This document shows, one piece after another, positions 20,432 through 28,123 of a DNA stretch of 64,000 bases. Every line of letters begins with the position of its first letter. The first letter of the stretch is position 1. Origin of the DNA: Marinobacter alexandrii. Its GTDB lineage: Bacteria > Pseudomonadota > Gammaproteobacteria > Pseudomonadales > Oleiphilaceae. The translations under genes were made by a program, and so were the position numbers. The stretch spans positions 496,001 to 560,000 of the forward strand of contig NZ_SWKM01000012.1 of assembly GCF_005871205.1 (NCBI RefSeq), given 5' to 3'. The notes under the pieces are model-generated. The model had not been told where the DNA came from. It did no database searches and worked only from the letters and a program-made list of their open reading frames with translations.

Positions 20432-20464
20432 ACGCACCGGGCCCTGAGCAGGGCTCCGGTGCGT
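20432..20464 (-). repeat. Strong intercistronic hairpin between binding-protein and permease genes
   Basis: ACGCACCGG (20432-20440) pairs with CCGGTGCGT (20456-20464), and inside it GCCCT pairs with AGGGC, leaving a four-base loop and a one-base bulge. No T-run follows on the minus strand. Such hairpins after binding-protein genes commonly protect the upstream mRNA or reduce read-through, giving more binding protein than permease. Confidence 0.75.
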
Positions 20465-20484
20465 ATGCTGCTAGGTCAGAACGG

Positions 20485-21765
20485 TCAGTTGCACTCAGCG
20501 CCCGGCATGCCGGCCTGAATCCACTCAACAGTTTCGGTACCTTCCGGCGGGTTTACGCAGTCTGCCGGGTAACGCACGATGTCAGTGAACGTGATTTCAC
20601 CATCAACGCGTTCGAGACGGCCGTAGACCATTTCAGTGGCAGCCTGATGACCTTTACCTCGGCTCATTTCCACTTTGCCACCCGGACCTTCAAACTCGAG
20701 ACCTTCAAACGCTGTGATGACTTCTTCGGTGGAAGCGCCAACGCCGGCTTTATCTTGAGCAAGCTTAAGACCGATCAGTGCATGTGCCATGTGGTAGGCA
20801 GGGAAGGTCGGCGGTGTGCCAAAGCGCTCGGTGAACTCAGTCTGGAACCAGGTGTTCAGTTCACTGTCCGGCGCAAATGGGCCGAAGGGACCACGGGCAC
20901 CAATGATTGCGCCGTCCGGCAGGTGCTCGCCCAGGCTGTTAAGCGCGGTCTCACCGGCGGTGAAGATAACCTGATTGTCTGCCAACAGGCCCCGCGCTGC
21001 CGCTTGCAGTACGAACGCGTCGGTGTCGCCGCCCCAGAACGAGGTGTGAATGACATCGGCAGAATTGACCTGCAGTGCAGAAATTTCAGCGCCATACTGG
21101 CCTGCAAACAGTTTTGGGAACTGTTCGGTAGTGATCTCGATGTCACCGTCGCGCAGCACTTTCAATGTTTCGGTGAAATCGCGCCAGCTATCGTGGCCCC
21201 AGGAGTAGTTCTGGTTGATGCCGGCCACAGATTCCAGTTCGGGCACGTTGTCGTTCACGTAGTGCGCAGCCGCAATGTTGTCCATGCTGGCGGTGGAGTG
21301 CGTGCGGAAAACGTATTTGTAGTCAGCCTCTTCGAACACACGAGGTGTGCCGCAGTCGAACAGCACCGTCAGTTTTTTCAGCTCTTCTGCAACGGCCGGA
21401 ATGGCTAGGCAGTCACCTGACGAGATGTAACCGACAACGGCATCCACGCCGTCCCGCTCAACCAGGTTTCGGAATTCTGAGGTTTGCTTGGTGGCGCCTC
21501 CGGCTTCATCAACGTAAACGGGCGTAATCTGACGACCGTCAATACCTTTTCCCTGAATCGGAGCGGGTAGGGTTCCGTCGTTGATCGCCTCAATCACGAG
21601 ATCAGCTGCGTTTTTGGCTGGAATCCCGAAGGGACCCGAGGCAGCGCCGGATAGGAAAGTAACCAGGCCAAGTTTGTAGTCGTCGGCGGCATGAGCGCTG
21701 AGGCTCAGCCCACCTGTTGTCATGGCACAGGCGACCGTCGCTGCGGTCAGCAGAGAGTGTTTCAT
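20485..21765 (-). CDS. ABC transporter substrate-binding protein, branched-chain amino acid type
   Basis: A 426-residue periplasmic type I binding protein. The signal peptide is about the first 26 residues, ending at SLSAHA-ADD. The ligand-binding fold begins YKLGLVTFLSGAASGPFG and includes VVGYISSGDCLAIPAVAEEL and YSWGHDSWRDFTETLK, the typical inter-lobe strands. The C-terminal Cys pair (PADCVNPP and GAECN) may form a disulfide. It is the first gene of the transporter operon, 106 bases downstream of a sigma-54 promoter. The ligand is unknown; a small hydroxy acid, diol or related compound would fit the dehydrogenases behind it. It is a distant paralogue of the binding protein at 22004-23293. 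Confidence 0.93.
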   Translation of the reverse strand: MKHSLLTAATVACAMTTGGLSLSAHAADDYKLGLVTFLSGAASGPFGIPAKNAADLVIEAINDGTLPAPIQGKGIDGRQITPVYVDEAGGATKQTSEFRNLVERDGVDAVVGYISSGDCLAIPAVAEELKKLTVLFDCGTPRVFEEADYKYVFRTHSTASMDNIAAAHYVNDNVPELESVAGINQNYSWGHDSWRDFTETLKVLRDGDIEITTEQFPKLFAGQYGAEISALQVNSADVIHTSFWGGDTDAFVLQAAARGLLADNQVIFTAGETALNSLGEHLPDGAIIGARGPFGPFAPDSELNTWFQTEFTERFGTPPTFPAYHMAHALIGLKLAQDKAGVGASTEEVITAFEGLEFEGPGGKVEMSRGKGHQAATEMVYGRLERVDGEITFTDIVRYPADCVNPPEGTETVEWIQAGMPGAECN

Positions 21766-21870
21766 TATTGGATCTCCAGACTGTTGTTCTTGTGTCGTAT
21801 GGTCGGACGACCAGTATTGTTATTTTCCGGTGTCCGGTCCGACGTTCTACTAGGTCGGTAACGTCACTAA

Positions 21871-21885
21871 GCAGTAGCTGTGCCA
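21871..21885 (-). promoter_or_regulatory. Sigma-54 (RpoN) promoter for the ABC transporter/dehydrogenase operon
   Basis: Read on the minus strand, this is TGGCAC, five bases, then CTGC. It keeps the invariant GG and GC dinucleotides with exactly ten bases between and has a perfect -24 element; only one base of the -12 TTGC differs. It lies about 106 bases before the binding-protein start codon. The adjacent gene at 23290-24684 is a sigma-54 activator. Confidence 0.75.
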
Positions 21886-21979
21886 GAATCGGAATTATTT
21901 TATCTGTATGATTTTTAGGGTTATTTTTATTAATCTGGTAGCTCGAAAAGTGAGATGAGCGGTTTTCGCTCCGAAGCTG

Positions 21980-22006
21980 TGAGCGATTGTGAGCGATAAT
22001 CGCTCA
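21980..22006. promoter_or_regulatory. Candidate enhancer site (UAS) for the sigma-54 response regulator
   Basis: TGAGCGAT occurs at 21980-21987 and again at 21990-21997, one helical turn apart. The second copy forms a perfect palindrome with ATCGCTCA (21999-22006) across a single A, and this overlaps the stop codon of the sensory binding-protein gene. The centre is about 120 bases upstream of the RpoN promoter, the usual distance for an activator-binding site. A transcript-hairpin role is the alternative. Confidence 0.6.
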
Positions 22007-23293
22007 CTCAAAGCCTTTGATCTCGGGTTCAAGTTGTGAGGGGTGGTAGATATGCCAGTTTCCGAGCATCACGGATGCTGGCGGGAACTGTGTGTTAGGA
22101 ACCGTTTCACCAATGGCCATCACTTGCCTGATCTGATGGGAGTCGGGATCCATAGAGGATTGAAAACCGGTGGGATCTTCCGGAGTGGACAGTGTCAGTC
22201 GCTCAAAGGCCCGTTTAACGGCGGCGGGGTTGCGGTAGTTGGTGCCCGCATTTTCCAGGGCTTTTGCGATCGCGATAATTCCTGTGAACGCGCCCTGGGC
22301 ACCGGATGACGGGTAGTAGCCGGCCTCTCGGTGAAATTCTTCCACAAACCAACGATTAAAGTCCGTTTCCGGCCAATTGTTATGGTGACGTGAGGCCAGC
22401 AGCAGTCCAAGCGGCATTTTTTCTCCAAGCTGCGCGAAGATCTCGTAGTCCCCTCCTTTTTCGAAATTGGCAAAGCGGGAGGTTTTGAACAGTTTGGTGT
22501 CAGTAGCCTGAGTGACGAAGGCGACGAAATCACCGCCCCAAAGGCTGTTCACCACCAGATCTGGCTTTTGACGGATAAGTTCGTTGATGTAGTGGCTGTA
22601 GTCGGGCTCACTCAGCCTGGGCCAGAGCACCCCAGTGATTTCGTAGCTTACGCCGAATCGTGCCAAAGCTTGCCGGAAGTCGGACCAGACCTGATAGCCG
22701 TATTCGTAGTCCGGGCCTAGGTATGAAATTCTCAGAGGCTTTTTCGCTAGGTGTTCAGAGAAGAAATCTTTGATGAACAGAGCTCCGGCAGTCATTGACT
22801 GGCGGGTATCGTTGGTTACTCGGAAATAGCGGTCGTGGAGAAATTCGTCGGTGAGCCGAGATGACGCGTGGTCTGTGCCAACAAAAAATGCTCCTTCAGA
22901 TGCTGCAACGGAAGTCACTTCAATGGCGACTGAGGAATTGACCACGCCGCATAGAAAACTCGCACCTTCGTCTTTAAGGAATCGTCGGGCTAGGGTCGTT
23001 GCCGTTGATAGTTTTGACTTGGTGTCGCCCAAGAGTATTCGCAGACGCGGGGAGTCTGGTCCCCCTTGATGCTCGAGATATTTGAGTGCCAGGCGGATGC
23101 CGACGACCGAATCGCGGCCAAGGACTCCTGCCCGTCCGGACATTGGATACAGGCACCCCACCGTGACATCAGCCTGTTCTTTTGTCGCGCCCAAAGCCTC
23201 CGCCTCGGCCATCGACGGTGCCATGATAAGTAGGCAGACTGCTTTGAGCAGCGCCAGTTTTCGGGAAAATGACCCAAGCAGGTTTGAAATCAA
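22004..23293 (-). CDS. Periplasmic binding protein of the LivJ/AmiC type, probably the sensory partner of the adjacent kinase
   Basis: A 429-residue type I periplasmic binding-fold protein. An N-terminal hydrophobic stretch (about 11-30) is a likely signal peptide, then the fold begins VTVGCLYPMSGRAGVLGRDSVVG. Further family strands are FLCGVVNSSVAIEVTSVA and ISYLGPDYEYGYQVWSDFRQAL. It overlaps the response-regulator gene by four bases and is therefore co-translated with the kinase/regulator pair rather than with the transporter permeases. I infer that it binds the inducer and presents it to the kinase's periplasmic domain. An ordinary second binding protein for the transporter is the alternative. 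Confidence 0.88.
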   Translation of the reverse strand: MISNLLGSFSRKLALLKAVCLLIMAPSMAEAEALGATKEQADVTVGCLYPMSGRAGVLGRDSVVGIRLALKYLEHQGGPDSPRLRILLGDTKSKLSTATTLARRFLKDEGASFLCGVVNSSVAIEVTSVAASEGAFFVGTDHASSRLTDEFLHDRYFRVTNDTRQSMTAGALFIKDFFSEHLAKKPLRISYLGPDYEYGYQVWSDFRQALARFGVSYEITGVLWPRLSEPDYSHYINELIRQKPDLVVNSLWGGDFVAFVTQATDTKLFKTSRFANFEKGGDYEIFAQLGEKMPLGLLLASRHHNNWPETDFNRWFVEEFHREAGYYPSSGAQGAFTGIIAIAKALENAGTNYRNPAAVKRAFERLTLSTPEDPTGFQSSMDPDSHQIRQVMAIGETVPNTQFPPASVMLGNWHIYHPSQLEPEIKGFE

Positions 23294-24684
23294 AACCCAT
23301 CTCCCGTCAATCCGAGTTTCTGCATTCGCCGTTTCAGGGCGTGACGGGATATGCCGAGCGAATTGGCCGCGTCACCTTTTCGACCCCGGGACTGCAGGAG
23401 CGCTTCGCGAATGCATTGGGCTTCCCGTTTGGCAATTTCATTGGCGAGAGAGCCTTCGCCCTCGGAACCGATATCGCCAGTGTCTGTGTCGACGTTGTTG
23501 GTGATCGGGTCTCTCGCAGCTACGGTAATTTCCGGGGGCAACCGCTCCGGGCCAATGTTTTCTCCGGCGTATAGGATTGTCAGCCGCTCAATGGTGTTTC
23601 TTAGCTCACGGATGTTGCCCGGCCATGGGTAATCGCGTAGCAAGCTCAGGGTTTTTGGGTGCATGGTGATCGGACTGCAACCCTCTTGCAGCGCCAACTC
23701 TTCTGAAAAAATCGACACCAATTCGGGAATGTCCGCCCGGCGCTCTGCCAGGCAGGGGATGCTTAATGGCATCACGTTCAGCCGGTAAAAAAGGTCCTCC
23801 CGAAAAGCTCCGGACTGGGCTTCTACTTGCAAATCACGGTTACTCGCCGCAATAACCCGGATGTCTGCCTCAATTTCGGTTTGGCCCCCCACTGCACGGA
23901 AGCGATGGGTTTCCAGGAAGGTTAGTAGTTTCGCTTGCAGTGCTAGTGGTAGTTCACCGATTTCGTCCAGGAAAAGCGTGCCGCCGTTAGCCAGCTCGAC
24001 TAGGCCTGTGCGCCGTTTATCGGCTCCGGTGTAAGCGCCTTTTTCGGCTCCGAACAGTTCCGCTTCCAGCAAATTTTCGGGCAGCGATGCGCAGTTGACC
24101 GAGACAAATGGTGCGCTCTTGTCTCGTTGGGAATGAAGAGCCTTTGCGATCAGTGTCTTGCCACTGCCGGACGGGCCTTGGAGTAGTATCGTGCGCGCTG
24201 AGCTTTGTCCGACGCGCTCCACATTCTGTAAGAGGGTTTGCATTGCGCTGCTGCTGCCGATCAACCCGTGGGTACTGGCTTCGCGCTCCCGACGGTAGGC
24301 AACCTCTTCACTGAGCTGCCGGTGTTTGTGATTGCGCAGGATCAGCAGGATTAGCTCGTCCAGATCAAAGGGCTTGGTAATGTAGTCCTGAGCCCCTTTT
24401 TTGACCGCCTCGACGGCCGCTCGGGTGTCGCCATGAGCTGAGATCATGATGGTAATCGGAGGTGCCGTCATGGTCTTAAGTTTGTCGAGAATGTCGAAAC
24501 CGGACTGGTCGGGCAATTTCAGGTCCAGAAGAACAATGTCCGGAGTATGGATTTCAACCGCTGCGAGACCGTCTTTGCCGGTATAGGCGGCATGGACCGA
24601 CATGCCTTCCTCCTCCAATGAAAAAATCAGGCTGCTGACCAGATTTTTCTCGTCATCAATGATCAGGACGTTGGGTTTACGCAT
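23290..24684 (-). CDS. Sigma-54-dependent response regulator (NtrC/AtoC type)
   Basis: A 464-residue three-domain regulator. The receiver domain (1-120) has phosphoacceptor Asp54 in VLLDLKLPD. A central AAA+ domain shows Walker A GPSGSGKT and the sigma-54 contact loop as GAYTGA, followed by FLDEIGELPLALQAKLL. A Fis-type helix-turn-helix ends the protein (DAANSLGISRHALKRRMQKLG). It needs sigma-54 promoters, and one with a palindromic upstream site lies before the neighbouring ABC transporter operon. It is 3 bases from the kinase gene and overlaps the binding-protein gene by 4, so the three form one unit. Confidence 0.95.
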   Translation of the reverse strand: MRKPNVLIIDDEKNLVSSLIFSLEEEGMSVHAAYTGKDGLAAVEIHTPDIVLLDLKLPDQSGFDILDKLKTMTAPPITIMISAHGDTRAAVEAVKKGAQDYITKPFDLDELILLILRNHKHRQLSEEVAYRREREASTHGLIGSSSAMQTLLQNVERVGQSSARTILLQGPSGSGKTLIAKALHSQRDKSAPFVSVNCASLPENLLEAELFGAEKGAYTGADKRRTGLVELANGGTLFLDEIGELPLALQAKLLTFLETHRFRAVGGQTEIEADIRVIAASNRDLQVEAQSGAFREDLFYRLNVMPLSIPCLAERRADIPELVSIFSEELALQEGCSPITMHPKTLSLLRDYPWPGNIRELRNTIERLTILYAGENIGPERLPPEITVAARDPITNNVDTDTGDIGSEGEGSLANEIAKREAQCIREALLQSRGRKGDAANSLGISRHALKRRMQKLGLTGDGF

Positions 24685-24687
24685 GGG

Positions 24688-26421
24688 TTATTCCAGGATT
24701 GAATTGTTCAGATACAACGGTAGTTGCAGGGTTACTTTCAGCCCTTCACCGGGCACGCTTTGAAACCTCAGCGTGCCTTCGTTGGCTTGGGCAAGCTGTT
24801 TGCAAATGGCAAGGCCCAGCCCGGTCCCGTTGGTCTTGGTGGTGAAAAACGGTTCGGTCAGATGGCTCAGTTGATCTGCGCTCACACCCGGGCCGTTATC
24901 GCTGACCGAGACATAGACTGCAAGCCCCTGCTGCTTAATTCGGATAACAACGCGGCCGCCAATGCCTTCGAGCGCCTGAATTGCGTTCATGACCAAGTTC
25001 ATGATGATCTGGCGCACCTGTGGGGGATCTGCCCAGGCAAACACTGGCGGATGTTCGACTTGGATCAGTTCTACTTCATGGCGATGTGCGACAGCATCGG
25101 CAAGAATTTTGACAGTTTCCACGACGTCCAGAATGTCGACCTTTCTTGCCTTGGCATCCCTTGGGCGTGCGTAATCCAACAGAAGCTGCACAACATCGTT
25201 CACTCGATCAATCTCGTGATCAACGGACGCCATCAGTTTTTGACGTTTAGGGTCAGACTCCTTTCTGGAAAGTGCCTGAATAGTGGTTTTGATGGTGGCC
25301 AGCGGATTCCGGATCTCATGGGCAACCCCGGCTGAGAATTGCCCAAGTATGGCGCGCCGCTCCACGTCCACCATACTTTTTACCAGTCGTTTCAGGCGCA
25401 GGCGCATGCGTTCCAGTGCAAACGAGAGGTAACCTATTTCAGCCGTGCCCTCCATACCTAACGGCGTGTCGAAGTCTCCCCTGGCAACTCGGTCAGCGCC
25501 TTCAATTAGCGGGGTGACTTGCCGTTCAAGTCGCTTTGATAAGTGTCGGGACAGAAGTGTGACCGCGAGTGCGGCACCAATCGCCAGGAAAATCAGCCCG
25601 AACCGGGCGGACTCCAGCGGCCCTAACAAGGGATCGCCCAACCATTGCAAACGAATGTGCCAGCCGTTGATAAAGTCGCTGGAGTTAATGTCTTTTTGCG
25701 ACGGTGGTCCAGGGGGCGTTAGATTCCCTACTGAGCTTAGCTGCACATTTTGGGGCGGTACAATCAGGGGGCTCTGCAAACCTGGTAAAGTCAGATCCTG
25801 AATCTGTTCAGTGAGACTCGCAAGCCGAATCACCAGACCAATCCAGGCTTCGGGAGCAGGATTAAAGCCGCTAGGGCTGAGGCGCAGGATGAGCCAGCCC
25901 GGCCGCTCGTGAGTTGGGAGTGCTGGACCAAGTAGCTCTGCGCCAGCAAAGCTTGTCCGCGGCAAAGTGTGCCAGGAAACGTCTTTCAGCAGTGTCTGCG
26001 TCAGATACCACTGTGGTTGATCAAATTGAGCAGGCTTGGCCACTACGCCATAGATGTGAGGGCTGTCGAGCTGCTGTCTTACTTGGGCCAGCATCACCTG
26101 GTCAGGCTCATCGCCAGGCTTCGCGGTCGTCAGCCACTCGAAAACTTCGGGAATATCGGAAAGTCCCTCCAATTCGTAGATGCGTTCCTGAAGGAACGTG
26201 CGCAGAAGGTTTTCAGCCCCCGAAAGCCGGGCATTGGTGCGGCTCTCAGTTACCTTGTCCAGTGCCCGCACGTACTGGGTGTCGTACACACTGGCCAGCA
26301 ACCCGAGTGGCACCAGCGCGATCACCAATGCACTAAAAAGATATCGTCTGGCCAAGCCGTTGCGCTGCAGTGTGCGCAGGCGGGGTGGGGTGGAAGAATC
26401 ATGTTTTATTATGCTTTTCAT
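24688..26421 (-). CDS. Membrane sensor histidine kinase of the three-gene sensory unit
   Basis: A 577-residue inner-membrane kinase. TM1 is near residues 27-46, followed by a large periplasmic region to about 265, TM2 near 270-290, a HAMP-like segment (GADRVARGDFDTPLG), a HisKA domain with GVAHEIRNPLATIK, and an HATPase domain with NLVMNAIQAL, DNGPGV and TNGTGLGLAICKQL. The periplasmic part is Pro-rich and not a standard Cache fold that I recognise; it may receive the adjacent binding protein. It phosphorylates the response regulator at 23290-24684. The first gene of its operon, it starts 67 bases after a LysR gene on the same strand. Confidence 0.94.
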   Translation of the reverse strand: MKSIIKHDSSTPPRLRTLQRNGLARRYLFSALVIALVPLGLLASVYDTQYVRALDKVTESRTNARLSGAENLLRTFLQERIYELEGLSDIPEVFEWLTTAKPGDEPDQVMLAQVRQQLDSPHIYGVVAKPAQFDQPQWYLTQTLLKDVSWHTLPRTSFAGAELLGPALPTHERPGWLILRLSPSGFNPAPEAWIGLVIRLASLTEQIQDLTLPGLQSPLIVPPQNVQLSSVGNLTPPGPPSQKDINSSDFINGWHIRLQWLGDPLLGPLESARFGLIFLAIGAALAVTLLSRHLSKRLERQVTPLIEGADRVARGDFDTPLGMEGTAEIGYLSFALERMRLRLKRLVKSMVDVERRAILGQFSAGVAHEIRNPLATIKTTIQALSRKESDPKRQKLMASVDHEIDRVNDVVQLLLDYARPRDAKARKVDILDVVETVKILADAVAHRHEVELIQVEHPPVFAWADPPQVRQIIMNLVMNAIQALEGIGGRVVIRIKQQGLAVYVSVSDNGPGVSADQLSHLTEPFFTTKTNGTGLGLAICKQLAQANEGTLRFQSVPGEGLKVTLQLPLYLNNSILE

Positions 26422-26488
26422 CCCGAGATCATATCGGGAGACCGGAAGGGTTGGAATATCCGTTGCTAAGGAGATGCGCGACTAACCG

Positions 26489-27397
26489 TTACTCAAACGA
26501 ATCCCAGTAAGGTGGCTCGCCAAAATAGCCGTCGATAAAGTCGATGAAGCTACGCACTTTGCTGGCCAGCAACTGGCGGTGGGCGTACACAGCATAGAGC
26601 GACATGGGCTCGGGCTCATCGTCGGGCAGAATGATCTGCAAGGCACCTTCTTTAATGGCTGCGCCGGAAATAAAGGTGGGCTGCAGCGCAATTCCTGCAC
26701 CTGCGATGGCCGCAGCCACGAGCACATCGCCGTTGTTGCTGATCATGTCGCGGCTACTGTCGCGGGCACTGCCATGGAATCCCTTGAGCACGGCCGGGCT
26801 GGCTTCCGGATCCAGATAACTGTACTGCAGGTAACGGTGGTTGGTGAGCTCGTCCGGGCTTTCAGGGGTGCCATATTTGGCGAGGTAATTGGGCGAGGCG
26901 CACAGTACAAGGCGCACCGGTGCAATCCGTTTGGCAATCAGTGATGAGCTTTTCAGGTGGCCGATGCGCAGGGCAACGTCGAAGCCTTCTTCTACGATGT
27001 CGACTTTACGGTCATTCAGTTGCAGGTCTATGCCGACATCCGGGTGGGCGCTCTGGAAATCGCTCAACAGCCGGGCCATGTGACGAGTAGCAAAGGAAAC
27101 CGGAGCGCTGATTCGGAGCAGGCCCCGCGCCTGGGTTTGGAGGTCACCCAGTTGGTTCTCCATGTCGTTGATGTCGTCCAGCACCTGCTGGGCGTGCTGG
27201 TGGTAACGGGCCCCGGCCTCGGTCAGGTGCAGTTTGCGGGTGGTGCGATTAAGCAGGCGCACGCCGAGGTGTTGCTCCAGCTGGGAGACATACTTGCTGG
27301 CGAGCTGAGGCGACATCGCCAGCCTGTCGGCGGCGCTGGTGAACGACCCTTCGTTTACTACCGTGACGAATGTTCGCATTGCTTCGATGCGGTCCAT
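26489..27397 (-). CDS. LysR-family transcriptional regulator (DoxX/dioxygenase locus)
   Basis: A 302-residue LysR protein. The HTH region covers residues 1-60 (MRTFVTVVNEGSFTSAADRL, LEQHLGVRLLNRTTRKL) and the effector-binding domain starts near 90 (GLLRISAPVSF). It is divergent from the DoxX gene. The 158-base gap contains a near-perfect 12-base inverted repeat centred 36 bases upstream of its own start, the expected place for an autoregulatory LysR site. LysR, DoxX and an extradiol dioxygenase-like gene are a recurrent trio in gammaproteobacteria; the inducer is not known. Confidence 0.92.
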   Translation of the reverse strand: MDRIEAMRTFVTVVNEGSFTSAADRLAMSPQLASKYVSQLEQHLGVRLLNRTTRKLHLTEAGARYHQHAQQVLDDINDMENQLGDLQTQARGLLRISAPVSFATRHMARLLSDFQSAHPDVGIDLQLNDRKVDIVEEGFDVALRIGHLKSSSLIAKRIAPVRLVLCASPNYLAKYGTPESPDELTNHRYLQYSYLDPEASPAVLKGFHGSARDSSRDMISNNGDVLVAAAIAGAGIALQPTFISGAAIKEGALQIILPDDEPEPMSLYAVYAHRQLLASKVRSFIDFIDGYFGEPPYWDSFE

Positions 27398-27419
27398 CCT
27401 GCTTTTCCCTCTGGCTCAA

Positions 27420-27446
27420 TTATTGTCAACGTATCGTTGATAATAA
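27420..27446. promoter_or_regulatory. Inverted repeat, likely LysR-type operator
   Basis: Arms TTATTGTCAACG and CGTTGATAATAA match as reverse complements at 11 of 12 positions with a TAT centre. The site lies between the divergent LysR and DoxX genes, 23 bases from the LysR start codon. It contains the T-N11-A spacing expected of LysR boxes. Confidence 0.7.
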
Positions 27447-27555
27447 CTCAATATCAGCCCTCTTAGTCTTTCGGTTTGGCGAGAGTAAAGTGTTTACATC
27501 GTCTGAGGCAGCGCTTCAGGACACATTAACGAAAGAAAGCTTAGAGGTGACAAAC

Positions 27556-28032
27556 ATGAACACTCAATTTACACAGGCATTAGTCGGCTCCAACGGTGGT
27601 TTCGCGGCCCTGGTTCTTCGGGTACCGGTTGGCCTGATTCTGGCGGCCCACGGCGCGCAGAAACTGTTTGGCTGGTTTGGCGGTTACGGACTGGAAGGTA
27701 CCGGTCAATGGATGGCAAGCATCGGTCTTGAACCGGGCTACCTGATGGCGCTGGCGGCCGGTAGTGCTGAGTTCTTTGGCGGCCTGGCGCTGGTGCTTGG
27801 CTTGTTGACCCGTCCAGCGGCATTGGTGTCGGCACTAACTATGCTCGTGGCGATTTTTGCGGTCCATTTCAGCAATGGTCTCTTCATGTCCAACAACGGT
27901 TACGAATACGCTTTGACTCTGTTTGCGGTTACCGTGGCGCTGACAATCCAGGGAGGCGGCCGGTTCTCGCTGGACGGACTGCTGCAGCAGCAAATTGGCG
28001 GTGCCAGCCGCAGCCGGCAGGCAGCAGCCTGA
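27556..28032 (+). CDS. DoxX-family membrane protein
   Basis: A 158-residue inner-membrane protein with four hydrophobic helices. The family opening ALVLRVPVGLILAAHGAQKLFGWFGGYG is followed by TGQWMASIGLEPG and GSAEFFGGLALVLGLLTRPAAL. DoxX proteins are small quinone-linked or redox-associated membrane proteins; the best known, from Acidianus, is part of thiosulfate:quinone oxidoreductase, but most bacterial homologues have no proven activity. The ATG at 27556 (MNTQFTQ) begins just before the first helix. It probably shares a promoter with the downstream dioxygenase-like gene, but a hairpin lies between them. Confidence 0.92.
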   Translation: MNTQFTQALVGSNGGFAALVLRVPVGLILAAHGAQKLFGWFGGYGLEGTGQWMASIGLEPGYLMALAAGSAEFFGGLALVLGLLTRPAALVSALTMLVAIFAVHFSNGLFMSNNGYEYALTLFAVTVALTIQGGGRFSLDGLLQQQIGGASRSRQAAA

Positions 28033-28076
28033 CGCTGCAACGGTGATTAGATACAGCGCATAGTTCAGCCAGTACA

Positions 28077-28096
28077 GCTCCCCGAAAACGGGGAGC
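28077..28096 (+). terminator. Hairpin after the doxX gene (possible weak terminator)
   Basis: GCTCCCCG and CGGGGAGC form a perfect eight-base stem with an AAAA loop. The following bases (GCTTTGGTTT) are only moderately T-rich, so it may attenuate rather than stop transcription into the dioxygenase-like gene 28 bases on. Confidence 0.5.
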
Positions 28097-28123
28097 GCTT
28101 TGGTTTCAGGAGGAGCAGGCGAA

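Noticed and set aside
20377..21408. A 343-residue plus-strand open frame
   Set aside because: It is antisense to the ABC binding-protein gene; no recognisable domain.
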